DNA from: Streptomyces cynarae
GTDB lineage: Bacteria > Actinomycetota > Actinomycetes > Streptomycetales > Streptomycetaceae
Length of the DNA stretch: 64,000 nucleotides
Reading direction: 5' to 3'
Assembly: GCF_025642135.1 (NCBI RefSeq)
Contig: NZ_CP106793.1
Coordinates: 6,478,001 to 6,542,000 of the forward strand
The position numbers and the translations under genes were made by a program. Numbering within the stretch: position 1 is the stretch's first letter; each line of letters opens with the position of its first letter. Below the pieces are notes generated by a model that was not told where the DNA came from, did not search any database, and was given only the letters and a program-made list of their open reading frames with translations. Positions 49,859 to 58,341 of this stretch are shown piece by piece.

Positions 49859-50551
49859 CTAAGGCGCCACCCATGCGTACCGGTGCTCGGGCCGCCCCGT
49901 GTCGCCGTACTTCAGGGACAGGCGCAGCCGGCCCGCCTGTTCCAGGTGCCGCAGATAACGCTGGGCGGTGGAGCGGCTCAGGCCCGTCCTGGCCGCCACC
50001 TCGTGCGCGGAGAGCGGTTGGCCGGCCCGGTGCAGCACCTCGCAGATGAGGTCCGTGGTCGGTTCGGAGTGGCCGCTGGGCAGCCTCGGTGACGAGACCA
50101 CGGGCGTGGTCCGCAGGGCACCGAAGATCCGGTCCACCTGCTCCTGGCCGGCCACGCCCCGGCCGCCTACGCGGTCGACGGTGCGGCGCAGCGCGGCGTA
50201 GGAGTCGAGGCGGGTGCGCAGGGCCGCGAAGGTGAACGGTTTGACCAGGTAGTGCAGGGCACCCAGACGCATGGCGGCCTGGACGGTCGCCACGTCGCCG
50301 GCTGCGGTGATCATGATGACGTCGGTGCCGTGGCCGCGTTCGCGCATGCGGTGCACCAGTTCGAGTCCGGTCTGGTCGGGCAGGTAGTGGTCGAGCAGCA
50401 CCAGGTCGATCGGGGCGCGTTCCACCGCGGCGAACGCCTGGGCAGCGCTGTGCGCGCGGGCGGCCACCCGGAAACCGGGAACCTTTCCCACGTACTTGGC
50501 GTTTATCTCGGCGACACGGAAGTCGTCGTCCACGACCAGGACGTCAATCAT
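49859..50551 (-). CDS. CitB/DctR-type response regulator, no adjacent kinase
   Basis: 230 residues. Receiver: VLVVDDDFRVAEINAKYV, phosphoacceptor Asp54 in LVLLDHYLPDQTG, VIMITAAGD, Lys in YLVKPFTFAAL. C-terminal winged HTH with SAHEVAARTGLSRSTAQRYLRHLEQAGRLRLSLKYGDTGRPEHRYAWV. The ATG at 50551 is preceded by GGGAGAAAGAGG. The family normally pairs with CitA/DcuS kinases to control di- or tricarboxylate uptake. Here the nearest kinase belongs to a second, very similar regulator 3 kb away. It is divergent from the ABC uptake operon and probably controls it. Confidence 0.92.
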   Translation of the reverse strand: MIDVLVVDDDFRVAEINAKYVGKVPGFRVAARAHSAAQAFAAVERAPIDLVLLDHYLPDQTGLELVHRMRERGHGTDVIMITAAGDVATVQAAMRLGALHYLVKPFTFAALRTRLDSYAALRRTVDRVGGRGVAGQEQVDRIFGALRTTPVVSSPRLPSGHSEPTTDLICEVLHRAGQPLSAHEVAARTGLSRSTAQRYLRHLEQAGRLRLSLKYGDTGRPEHRYAWVAP

Positions 50552-50712
50552 CGGGCCTCTTTCTCCCAAGGCCATGCGGGCGTTACGCCCGTGTTTCGGC
50601 TCCGCAGTTGTAGCGCGAGCAAAAAGAGCACAACAGACTCTTGCAAGCAGAAGTCGAGGTTGCGCCCAGAAGACTCCTGCCGTGGCCCGCGCCACACCTA
50701 CCGTCCCGGGCC

Positions 50713-51528
50713 ATGAGCGCAGACACCAGCCCCGCCATCGAGCTACGGGGCGCGAGCAAGACCTTCCGGACCCCGTCAGGGGGTCTGCACACGGCTGTCA
50801 GGAACCTGGACCTGACCGTCGGGCGCGGCGAGTTCGTCGCCGTCGTCGGACCCACCGGATGCGGCAAGTCGACGACCCTGACCCTGGTCAGCGGCCTGGA
50901 GGAGCCCACCGAGGGTGAGGTCATGGTGGCCGGCGAGCCGGTCTCGGGAGTCGGCGACAAGGTTGGTTTCGTCTTCCAGCAGGACGCCACGTTCCCCTGG
51001 CGCACGGTCCTGTCCAACGTCATGGCGGGTCCGCGCTTCCGCGGCGTGCCCAAGACGGAGGCCAGGCAGAAGGCCCGTGAGTGGCTGGCCCGGGTGGGGC
51101 TCGCGGCCTTCGAGGACCGCTACCCGCACCAGCTTTCCGGCGGCCAGCGCAAGCGTGTCGCCCTCGCCGCCACCTTCGTCAACGACCCCGAGATCCTGCT
51201 GATGGACGAGCCGTTCTCGGCGCTCGACGTGCAGACCCGGGCGCTGATGTCGGACGAGTTGCTGGAGCTGTGGGAGGGCACGGGCGCCTCCGTCGTCTTC
51301 GTCACCCACGACCTGGAGGAGTCGATCGCGCTGGCCGACAAGGTCGTCGTGATGACCGCCGGACCCGCCACCGTGAAGCAGGTCTTCGACATCGACCTGC
51401 CCCGGCCGCGCAAGGTCGAGTCGGTGCGCCTGGAGCCGCGGTTCATCGAGATCTACCGCGAGATCTGGGAGTCCCTGGGTGAAGAGGTCCGCATCACGCG
51501 CGAGAGGGGTGCCGCCCATGTCGCCTGA
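50713..51528 (+). CDS. ABC uptake transporter, ATP-binding subunit (SsuB/TauB/ThiZ-like)
   Basis: 271 residues. Walker A GPTGCGKST, Q-loop QQDATFPW, signature LSGGQRKRVALA, Walker B ILLMDEPFSALD, switch His THDLEE. The QQDATFPWRTV form is typical of the nitrate/sulfonate/taurine/pyrimidine-precursor importers. ATG at 50713 is the first Met of the domain. It overlaps the permease gene by 11 bp. Confidence 0.94.
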   Translation: MSADTSPAIELRGASKTFRTPSGGLHTAVRNLDLTVGRGEFVAVVGPTGCGKSTTLTLVSGLEEPTEGEVMVAGEPVSGVGDKVGFVFQQDATFPWRTVLSNVMAGPRFRGVPKTEARQKAREWLARVGLAAFEDRYPHQLSGGQRKRVALAATFVNDPEILLMDEPFSALDVQTRALMSDELLELWEGTGASVVFVTHDLEESIALADKVVVMTAGPATVKQVFDIDLPRPRKVESVRLEPRFIEIYREIWESLGEEVRITRERGAAHVA

Positions 51529-52381
51529 GGTCATCTCCGCGCCCACTCCCGTCGACACCCCCAAGCCCGACCGCGCCCACTCACGCGCGCGTGCGGCCCG
51601 CAGACGCAAGGTCGTCGTCCTGCTCGTCCGCGTGCTGCTCCTGGTCGCCGTGCTCGGCCTCTGGGAGGCGCTCTCCCGAAGCAAGGTCATCGACCCGTTC
51701 AACTTCTCGATGCCGTCGAAGATCTGGGACCAGATCTCCACCTGGGTGATGCACGGCACCGCGCAGGGAGCGCTCGGCGAACAGATCTGGGTCACGCTCC
51801 ACGAGGCGCTGCTCGGCTGGATCATCGGCGTCATCGCCGGTGTCGTATTCGGTATCGCGCTCGGGCGGATCGCCTTCCTCGCCGACGTCCTCGGTCCCTA
51901 CATCAAGGTGCTCAACTCCATTCCCAGGATCGTCCTCGCCCCGATCTTCGTGATCTGGTTCGGGCTCGGACCGTCCTCCAAGATCGCCTCCGCCGTCGTC
52001 CTGGTCTTCTTCCCGGTCTTCTTCAACGCCTTCCAGGGCGCCCGCGAGGTCGACCGCAACCTCGTCGCCAACGCCCGCATCCTGGGCGCCAGCGACCGCC
52101 GGGTGACTCTCCAGGTCGTCATCCCGTCGGCCACCTCGTGGATCTTCACCAGCCTCCACGTCAGCTTCGGCTTCGCGCTCATCGGCGCCATCGTCGGCGA
52201 GTACATCGGCGCGACGAAGGGCATCGGCCTTCTCGTCGCCCAGTCCCAGGGCACCTTCAACGCGGCCGGTGTCTACGCCGCGATGGTCATCCTCGCGGTC
52301 GTCGCGCTGGTGGCCGAGGGGCTGCTCACCTTCGCCGAGCGCCGCATCTTCCGCTGGAAGCCGTCGGACTCCGGGCACTGA
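51518..52381 (+). CDS. ABC uptake transporter, permease subunit
   Basis: 287 residues, BPD_transp_1 fold with six segments (VVLLVRVLLLVAVLGLWEAL, LHEALLGWIIGVIAGVVFGIAL, ILAPIFVIWFGLG-like PRIVLAPIFVIWFGLG, FALIGAIVGEYIG, AAMVILAVVALVAEGLL). The EAA loop reads REVDRNLVANARILGASDRRVTLQVVIPSA. ATG at 51518 lies inside the end of the ATPase gene with GAGAGGGG upstream. Central member of the three-gene importer. Confidence 0.94.
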   Translation: MSPEVISAPTPVDTPKPDRAHSRARAARRRKVVVLLVRVLLLVAVLGLWEALSRSKVIDPFNFSMPSKIWDQISTWVMHGTAQGALGEQIWVTLHEALLGWIIGVIAGVVFGIALGRIAFLADVLGPYIKVLNSIPRIVLAPIFVIWFGLGPSSKIASAVVLVFFPVFFNAFQGAREVDRNLVANARILGASDRRVTLQVVIPSATSWIFTSLHVSFGFALIGAIVGEYIGATKGIGLLVAQSQGTFNAAGVYAAMVILAVVALVAEGLLTFAERRIFRWKPSDSGH

Positions 52382-52463
52382 CCTGCCCCGAAGGCTTCGG
52401 TCAACGACTCCGTCCCCCTCCAGTTTCCTCCCGCACCGCCCTCTCACAAGGACGTGAACCGCC

Positions 52464-53525
52464 ATGCGCAAGTCCGCCAGAATCGCCGCCCTCGCCGCGG
52501 CCGGCCTGCTCGCCGCCACCTCGCTCACCGCCTGCGCCAACGACGCGGCCACCACCGCCTCGTCGGACTCCGGCAGCAAGGGCGACGGCAAGGGTGAGAA
52601 GGTCAAGATCATGGTGGGTGGCCTCGACAAGGTCATCTACCTGCCCGCCATGCTCACCCAGCGGCTCGGCTACTTCGACGCCGAGGGGCTCGACGTGGAA
52701 CTGCTGAGCGAGCCGGCCGGCGTGCAGGCCGAGACCGCCCTCGTCTCCGGCCAGGTCCAGGGGGCCGTCGGCTTCTACGACCACACGCTCGACCTGCAGA
52801 CCAAGGGCAAGGACGTCGAGTCCGTGGTGCAGTTCTCGCACGCGCCCGGCGAGGTGGAGATCGTCTCCAACAAGCGCGCCAAGGACATCACCTCGCCCAA
52901 GGACTTCAAGGGCAGGAAGCTCGGCGTCACCGGCCTCGGTTCCTCGACCGACTTCCTCACGAAGTACCTCGCGGTCAAGAACGGTGTGCGGGTCAGCGAG
53001 TTCAGCCCGGTCGCCGTCGGCGCCGGTCCGACGTTCATCTCCGCCCTCCAGCAGGGCTCCATCGACGCCGGCATGACCACGGACCCGACCGTCGCCACGG
53101 TCCTGCAGAAGAACCTCGGCCAGGTGCTCGTCGACATGCGGACACCGCAGGGGTCGCAGGAGGCACTGGGCGGCCCGTACCCGTCGTCGAGCCTTTACAT
53201 GCAGACGGACTGGGTCAACAGCCACAAGGACACCGTCCAGAAGCTCGCCAACGCGTTCGTCAAGACCCTCAAGTGGATGTCCACACACTCCGCGAACGAG
53301 ATCGCCGCCAAGATGCCGGCCGACTACTCGCAGGGCAACAAGACGCTCTACGCGACCGCCATCAAGAGCACGCTGCCGATGTTCACCAAGGACGGCGTGA
53401 TGCCCGAGGACGGCCCGCAGACGGTCGAGAAGGTCCTCAAGGCGTTCAACCCCAACATCAAGAACGCCACGATCGACCTCGGCAAGACGTACACCACGGA
53501 GTTCGTGAAGAAGGCCGCGGGCTGA
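52464..53525 (+). CDS. ABC uptake transporter, substrate-binding lipoprotein (NMT1/THI5-like)
   Basis: 353 residues. Lipoprotein signal peptide with lipobox SLTAC (Cys about 25), then a Ser/Gly/Lys linker. The fold matches NMT1/THI5 and SsuA-type binding proteins: VKIMVGGLDKVIYLPAMLTQRLGYFDAEGLDVELLSEPAGVQAETALVSGQVQGAVGFYDHTLDLQ, GRKLGVTGLGSSTDFLTKYLAVKNGV, LQQGSIDAGMTTDPTV. Ligands in this family include pyrimidine/thiamine and riboflavin precursors, sulfonates, nitrate and carboxylates. No TPP or FMN riboswitch is visible upstream of the operon; control is probably through the CitB-type regulators. Confidence 0.92.
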   Translation: MRKSARIAALAAAGLLAATSLTACANDAATTASSDSGSKGDGKGEKVKIMVGGLDKVIYLPAMLTQRLGYFDAEGLDVELLSEPAGVQAETALVSGQVQGAVGFYDHTLDLQTKGKDVESVVQFSHAPGEVEIVSNKRAKDITSPKDFKGRKLGVTGLGSSTDFLTKYLAVKNGVRVSEFSPVAVGAGPTFISALQQGSIDAGMTTDPTVATVLQKNLGQVLVDMRTPQGSQEALGGPYPSSSLYMQTDWVNSHKDTVQKLANAFVKTLKWMSTHSANEIAAKMPADYSQGNKTLYATAIKSTLPMFTKDGVMPEDGPQTVEKVLKAFNPNIKNATIDLGKTYTTEFVKKAAG

Positions 53526-53541
53526 GCCCGACGGCCGTGCC

Positions 53542-54231
53542 TCAGGCGCGGGTCGCCCACACGTAGCGGTGTTCGGGGCGGCCCGCGTCGCCGTATTTCA
53601 GGGTCAGCGTGGCCCGTCCCGTGCGCTCCAGGAGCTTCAGATAGCGCTGGGCGGTCTGGCGGCTCAGCCCGGTCCGGTCGGCGATCTCCTGGGCGGACAG
53701 CGGCCCCGGGGCGTCCACCAGGGCACGGCGTACCAGCTCCGCCGTCGTCGCCGAGTGCCCCTTGGGCAGCCCTGGCTCCGAACCTGCGGACAGAGCGCCG
53801 AAGATCCGGTCGACCTCCGCCTGTTCGGCCTCACCGCCGCCGTCGAGGGTGCGCCGCAACTCGGCGTACGCCTCCAGCTTGGCGCGCAGGCCCGCGAAGG
53901 CGAACGGCTTGACCAGGTACTGGAGCGCGCCGTGCCGCATCGCGGCCTGGACGGTCTGGATGTCACGGGCCGCCGTCACCATGATCACATCGGTCTGGTG
54001 GCCGCGTCGGCGCATCTCCTGCACGACCGCGAGCCCCGTGTCGTCGGGCAGGTAGTGGTCCATCAGGACCAGGTCGAGGTGGGGCAGCGTCTCCATCTGC
54101 CGCAGCGCGTCGGCCGCGTTGTGCGCCTGGCCGGCCACCCGGAAGCCGGCGACCTTCTCCACATACGCGGCGTTGACCCGGGCGACCCGGGGGTCGTCGT
54201 CCACGACCAGTACGTCGATCGGCCGGATCAT
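53542..54231 (-). CDS. CitB/DctR-type response regulator
   Basis: 229 residues, clearly paralogous to the regulator at 49859-50551 over its whole length. Phosphoacceptor Asp58 in LVLMDHYLPDDTG; VIMVTAARD; YLVKPFAFAGL; C-terminal SAQEIADRTGLSRQTAQRYLKLLERTGRATLTLKYGDAGRPEHRYVW. It overlaps the upstream kinase stop by 4 bp (ATGA), so the kinase and regulator are translationally coupled. It is convergent with the substrate-binding gene, 16 bp apart. Confidence 0.94.
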   Translation of the reverse strand: MIRPIDVLVVDDDPRVARVNAAYVEKVAGFRVAGQAHNAADALRQMETLPHLDLVLMDHYLPDDTGLAVVQEMRRRGHQTDVIMVTAARDIQTVQAAMRHGALQYLVKPFAFAGLRAKLEAYAELRRTLDGGGEAEQAEVDRIFGALSAGSEPGLPKGHSATTAELVRRALVDAPGPLSAQEIADRTGLSRQTAQRYLKLLERTGRATLTLKYGDAGRPEHRYVWATRA

Positions 54232-55949
54232 CGCGACTCCTCCTCGGGGGTCGGGGCGGGCGTTTGCGGGGCAGGCGTCGTGTCCGCCGGTGCCCGACGG
54301 GCGGGGACGAGGGCCCCGCGGTCTGCGGCGGCCGGCTCCGGTTCCTCGAGCGCCTCGGGGAGGACGACGACGAACTCCGCGCCTCCTCCGTCCGCGTCGG
54401 TCACCCGGGCGTTGCCTCCCTGGCGTTCGGCGAGACGGCGCACCAGGGACAGCCCGATGCCGCGCTTGCCGTGCGCCGGGGGCTGCTTGGTGGACCATCC
54501 GTCCGTGAAGACCAGCTCCCGGCGCTCGGCGGGTATTCCGGGACCTGTGTCACGCACCCTGAGGACAGCCGTGCGCCCCTCCGCACGCAGTTCGACCTCC
54601 ACGCGCGCGTGCGGAGTGCCGGCGACGGCGTCGAGTGCGTTGTCGACCAGGTTCCCTACGATCGTGACCAGACCTCTGGGGTCGATCAACCGGTCCGGCA
54701 GCAGTGTCCGGTCCGCGATCCACAGGGCCACCCCGCGCTCGGCGGCGACCGTCGCCTTGCCCACCAACAGGGCCGCGAGCAGCGGGTCGTGGATCTTCTC
54801 GGTGACCTGTTCCGCCGTGGCCCTGTGGTCGCCCACCACCTCGCCGACGAACTCCACGGCGTCCTCGTACATCTCCAGTTCCAGCAGTCCCAGAAGCGTG
54901 TGCATGCGGTTGGCGTGTTCGTGGTCCTGCGCGCGCAGGGCGTCGATCAGACCGCGTGTGGAGTCCAGTTCGCGGCCCAGCTGTTCCAGCTCGGTGCGGT
55001 CGCGCAGGGTGGCGACGGCGCCTCCGTCGTCGGTTGGCATGCGGTTGGCGACGAGGACCCGGTGCCCGCGCACGGTCAGCAGGTCGGTGCCCGTGACCCG
55101 TCCGGCCAGCACATCGGTCGTACGGCCCTCGCCGAGCGCGTCGTCCAGGGAGCGGCCGACGACCTCGTCACCGATGCCCAGTAGGCGCTGCGCCTCGTCG
55201 TTGACCAGACGCACCCGGCCCTCGCGGTCCAGGGCGACGACGCCCTCCCTGATGCCGTGCAGCATCGCCTCGCGTTCGGCGAGCAGCGCGGAGATGTCCG
55301 AGAAGGCGAGATCACGGGTCTGCCGCTGAACCCTGCGCGAGATCAGGTACGCGGCCAGCGCGCCGATCGCCAGGGCCGCGCCCGCGTACGCGAACAGGCC
55401 CGGGATCGCGTGGATCAGCCGGGCCCGGACGCTGTCGTACTCGATGCCGACGGAGACCGCTCCGATGATCTCGCCGTGCGCGTCCCGCAGCGGCACCTTG
55501 CCGCGGGCCGAGCGGCCCAGGGTGCCGCTGTCGATCGCCATGACGTCCCTGCCGGCCAGGGCGCCGCTCGGGTCGGTGGAGACGACCTTGCCGATCTGTG
55601 TGGTGTCCGGGTGCGACCAGCGCACCCATCGGGTGTTCATCACCACGACGTACTCGGCGTGGCTTGCCTTGCGGATGCGTTCGGCCTCCGCCTGCACGGG
55701 CCCCTCGGGCGACGGCCGCGTCGCCTGCAGATCCCTGGCGATCTGCGGCTGGGCCGCCGTGGTCTGCGCGATCGCGAGGGCCCGGCGCATCGCCTGGTCG
55801 TCCAGCAGACGGCTGAGCGGCGCCAGGAACAGCCCGGTGGCGAGCACGGCCACGCCCGCGGCGATCGCCACCTGCATCAGCAGGACCTGCGAGAACATCC
55901 GCCGCGGCAGACCGAGGCGCAGTCGTCGTGCAGGGGCAGAGGGGCTCAT
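54228..55949 (-). CDS. CitA/DcuS-type sensor histidine kinase
   Basis: 573 residues. Layout: first membrane segment (LMQVAIAAGVAVLATGLFLAPL), periplasmic PDC/Cache-like sensor about 50-180 (ASHAEYVVVMNTRWVRWSHPDTTQIGK), second segment (IPGLFAYAGAALAIGALAAYLI), cytoplasmic PAS about 225-325 (MLHGIREGVVALDREGRVRLVNDEAQRLLG), then SpoOB-type phosphoacceptor His343 in DHEHANRMHTLLGLLEL and HATPase_c (NLVDNALDAVAG, DTGPGIP, GKRGIGLSLVRRLAE). A Pro/Ala-rich tail follows. ATG at 55949 is the first Met before the signal segment. Ligand expected to be a small carboxylate. Confidence 0.94.
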   Translation of the reverse strand: MSPSAPARRLRLGLPRRMFSQVLLMQVAIAAGVAVLATGLFLAPLSRLLDDQAMRRALAIAQTTAAQPQIARDLQATRPSPEGPVQAEAERIRKASHAEYVVVMNTRWVRWSHPDTTQIGKVVSTDPSGALAGRDVMAIDSGTLGRSARGKVPLRDAHGEIIGAVSVGIEYDSVRARLIHAIPGLFAYAGAALAIGALAAYLISRRVQRQTRDLAFSDISALLAEREAMLHGIREGVVALDREGRVRLVNDEAQRLLGIGDEVVGRSLDDALGEGRTTDVLAGRVTGTDLLTVRGHRVLVANRMPTDDGGAVATLRDRTELEQLGRELDSTRGLIDALRAQDHEHANRMHTLLGLLELEMYEDAVEFVGEVVGDHRATAEQVTEKIHDPLLAALLVGKATVAAERGVALWIADRTLLPDRLIDPRGLVTIVGNLVDNALDAVAGTPHARVEVELRAEGRTAVLRVRDTGPGIPAERRELVFTDGWSTKQPPAHGKRGIGLSLVRRLAERQGGNARVTDADGGGAEFVVVLPEALEEPEPAAADRGALVPARRAPADTTPAPQTPAPTPEEESR

Positions 55950-56067
55950 GGGTACGACGGTACGGGGACGGGCGGGCCGTGCCGTAGGGGGTGTGGCGTG
56001 GATCTCCTGTGCGGTGCGGGTGCGTCCCGTCACGGGAGCCGCCCTAGTTCCGCGCAGGGCCCGCCGA

Positions 56068-57018
56068 TCAGCAGTGCGCCGGGTGGGCGGCGACCGCGGT
56101 GCGCAGCTCCCGTACCGACACCACGTCCATCCGCGCCGGGGAACCCAGCACCGACCCGCAGCTCTCCGGGCGCGGCGGCAGCGAGGCGCCCTGGGCCACG
56201 ACGACGCGCCACAGGCGGCCGTCGGTGTGGGCCACGGTGACCTTCCAGCGGGGCGCCGCGCCGTCGGTGCGGAGCACGGTCAGCGCTCCCGCCGTGTACT
56301 CGTGGGCCGCCGTGCGCACCGCGAGCTCCGCGGCCTGCGCGGGCCGCTCCCAGGCGGAGCTGCCGCGGCATCCCTCGACCACGACCCGCCCTTCGCGCAC
56401 GGCCTGGAGAACCTCCTTGACGTGGGCGGCCTGGGCCCGCCCGTACGCGTATCCGAACGGCAGGACGAGCACTGTGGGGGAGAAGCGGTGGCCGCCGAGA
56501 TGGGTGACCTCCCAGACGCCGTGGACGCCGGAGGTGGCCAGCTCGGCCGCGAGGGGACGGCCGAGGAGGGCGCAGCAGCGGTCGCGCCTGCCGTTGGTGC
56601 AGACGAAGGCGAGCGGGTCGCCGGTGTGCGGCCGTCCCTGGAGAACCGAGTCGAAGCTGTGCGGGTCGCCCGCGCCCAGGGCGGCGAAGTCCAGATCGAG
56701 CAGCTGCTGCGGCGCGGAGGTCGTGGCGGCGTGCAGCCAGACGTTTCCGGGCACGGTGTGCGCCACGTAGATCTGCCGTTCGGCGGGCGTACCGCAGTCG
56801 GCGTGCCGCCCGGGGCGGCGGATGAGGGCGATCCGTACGCCGGTGCCCTCCGCGGCCGCCTCCAGGGCGCGGCCGAGGGCCCGGTCCAGGTGGCTGGAGG
56901 TGAGCGCCTTGGGACCCCAAGGGCCGGGCTGTTCCAGGAGCAGCCAGGTCCTCGCGGTCGCCGCGGTACCCGCTAGGGGCTCGTCGAGGTCCCGGGACGC
57001 GGTCGTGCACGTACTCAC
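56068..57018 (-). CDS. Sucrase/ferredoxin-like (Suc_Fer-like) protein
   Basis: 316 residues of the thioredoxin-like [2Fe-2S] sucrase/ferredoxin family. Marks: WLLLEQPGPWGPKAL near the N terminus; the Cys-rich signature VCTNGRRDRCCALLGRPLA; HLGGHRFSPTVLVLPFGYAYGR; and a late CRGSSAWERPAQAAELAVR. The GTG at 57018 is chosen because a TAGGCT -10 lies 7 nt upstream, so the message should be leaderless, and an iron box covers that -10. Twenty-five further in-frame codons upstream run through the operator and are not coding. No partner oxidoreductase is adjacent. Role unknown; iron regulation suggests Fe-S or siderophore-related redox chemistry. Confidence 0.85.
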   Translation of the reverse strand: MSTCTTASRDLDEPLAGTAATARTWLLLEQPGPWGPKALTSSHLDRALGRALEAAAEGTGVRIALIRRPGRHADCGTPAERQIYVAHTVPGNVWLHAATTSAPQQLLDLDFAALGAGDPHSFDSVLQGRPHTGDPLAFVCTNGRRDRCCALLGRPLAAELATSGVHGVWEVTHLGGHRFSPTVLVLPFGYAYGRAQAAHVKEVLQAVREGRVVVEGCRGSSAWERPAQAAELAVRTAAHEYTAGALTVLRTDGAAPRWKVTVAHTDGRLWRVVVAQGASLPPRPESCGSVLGSPARMDVVSVRELRTAVAAHPAHC

Positions 57019-57037
57019 AGAGGTGAGCCTAACCTGA
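57019..57037 (-). promoter_or_regulatory. DmdR/IdeR-type iron box over a leaderless promoter
   Basis: On the minus strand TCAGGTTAGGCTCACCTCT agrees with the iron-box consensus TTAGGTTAGGCTAACCTAA at 15 of 19 positions. It includes the -10 TAGGCT (complement of 57026-57031) and ends at the base before the GTG start. Confidence 0.8.
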
Positions 57038-57334
57038 GTTGGCCGACGGTGAGAGTCGGGCTCACTCGGGGAGCGGCTGTGGCGGGCGCGCACCCGTGTA
57101 CCGGCCGCTGGGACGCATGCGCGGGGGCGCTCCTCGTACTCCTCCAGGGTGTGGGCGATCCAGTCCCAGCCCGTGGAGCAGTGCGACGGCGAAGACGGTC
57201 TCGCCGGCCGTGGCGTCCATGCCGGAAGAGGCCGTGAAGCGGTGCCGGCGGTGGCATGAGGGCCGGAGAACCGTCGGGCCTCGATGCCGTTCGCATTGAG
57301 GCCCCGGGTGGAAGGGTGGAGGAGCGCCCGTCAC
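57019..57334. other. Upstream region of the sucrase/ferredoxin-like gene
   Basis: 316 bp. Besides the iron box, the minus strand holds a stretch that reads like a broken gene: AGETVFAVALLHG in one frame and WDWIAHTLEEYEERPR in another, over about 57120-57215. No intact gene is supported. Confidence 0.4.
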
Positions 57335-57625
57335 TCATGCATCGGGGATGTCCGCTTTCGCGTGGAGCAGCGTTTCGCGGCTGATGACGACGATCCGTTC
57401 ATAGTCTGCCCGTGAGGCGTCGGGCGGCAGCTCCGCGTCAAGAGCATCCGTGGCCTCTGTGCCGATGACGGCGAAGTTGCCGTCGCTCAGCTCGAAGATG
57501 TCGGGGCAGCTCTGCCCCGAGACGCTGCCGCGCTCCCGGGGCGAGGCGCCGACTCGACGCACGATCTTCAAGTCCGTTCCTAGCCTGGTCGAGGGACGGG
57601 CCGAGGGGTGCGTGGGACGCTGCAC
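57335..57625 (-). CDS. Small acidic conserved hypothetical protein
   Basis: 96 residues. The conserved part starts at RRVGASPRERGSVSG and continues SCPDIFELSDGNFAVIGTEATDALDAELPPDASRADYERIVVISRETLLHAK. The sequence pattern is one I know from small Streptomyces proteins found beside XRE regulators, DUF397 and DUF6879 genes, but no function is established. GTG at 57625 is used because GAAGGAGG lies upstream at 10-nt spacing; TTG 57571 or GTG 57562 would give the conserved core alone. Lies 200 bp after the DUF6082 gene on the same strand. Confidence 0.7.
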   Translation of the reverse strand: MQRPTHPSARPSTRLGTDLKIVRRVGASPRERGSVSGQSCPDIFELSDGNFAVIGTEATDALDAELPPDASRADYERIVVISRETLLHAKADIPDA

Positions 57626-57654
57626 GGGCTGATGGCCTCCTTCGTCCGGTATAG

Positions 57655-57684
57655 CTCATGAGGGGGCCCGGAAGAACTCATGAG
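57655..57684. repeat. Twin CTCATGAG palindromes
   Basis: The 8-bp palindrome CTCATGAG occurs at 57655-57662 and 57677-57684, 22 bp centre to centre (two helical turns), upstream of the small acidic protein gene. Confidence 0.5.
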
Positions 57685-57825
57685 TGGCCGCCGCTCCTCG
57701 TGGGAAAGGCAGCCCTGCACAGGGAATGCGAAGCCTGCGGGGATGTTTCACCGCATCAGACTCGGGGAAGAGTACAGCCCGCGCCAGCCACGCGTCTTCC
57801 CATCGATACCGTGAGTTGACGTCCG

Positions 57826-58341
57826 TCACTCCTCTGGCAGTTCCCCCACCACCCACCACTGCTCCCCGTCCTCCTGCTCCCGGATCAGGGCGTCCATGTC
57901 GCGGACCAGGTCGTCCATCAACGCTCCGAGCCTGGCTTCCTCGGACGAGGCGGGCAGGCTCTCGCGATGGCGGCGCGTGGCCGCCCAGTACTCGCGGAAG
58001 ATGTCGTTGCGGCAGATCATCCGAAGATGCCCGTACAGCTCGTTGAGACTCAGCGCCCCGATCCGGTGGTAATACAGGGCGTTGATGTAGAGGGCGTTGG
58101 CGAAGAGGTACTGGCGCTGCTTGTCCGGTGGGACGTCCGTGTCGTACGTGTGCAGGACGGCTGCCAGCGCGGGGTCGTCCATGGCCTTGCACAGCAACTC
58201 GAAGTGGAGCCGGTGTTGCTCCACGAGCGCCGCGCGTTTGTGCCGGCGCGAGCCCCAACCGGTCATGGAGCCGAAGGCGGCTGCCATCTTCGCCCTGGTG
58301 AGGGAGCCAAGCCCCCGTATGCCGGAGCTCTGTGTGACCAT
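57826..58341 (-). CDS. DUF6082 family protein
   Basis: 171 residues. Pattern of the DUF6082 family: RAALVEQHRLHFELLCKAMDDPALAAVLHTYDTDVPPDKQRQYLFANALYINALYYHRIGALSLNELYGHLRMICRNDIFREYWAATRRHRESL, an all-helical protein. Many members have an N-terminal membrane helix; here it is absent. ATG at 58341 has only a run of G as ribosome-binding site. A later Met (about residue 19) is possible. Such genes are numerous in Streptomyces, often near XRE/DUF397 clusters; function unknown. Confidence 0.75.
   Translation of the reverse strand: MVTQSSGIRGLGSLTRAKMAAAFGSMTGWGSRRHKRAALVEQHRLHFELLCKAMDDPALAAVLHTYDTDVPPDKQRQYLFANALYINALYYHRIGALSLNELYGHLRMICRNDIFREYWAATRRHRESLPASSEEARLGALMDDLVRDMDALIREQEDGEQWWVVGELPEE

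Noticed and set aside
50699..50712. TACCGT 8 nt before the ATG of the ABC ATPase gene as a leaderless promoter.
   Set aside because: Spacing is one to two bases long for a leaderless start and no -35 is visible; not strong enough to call.
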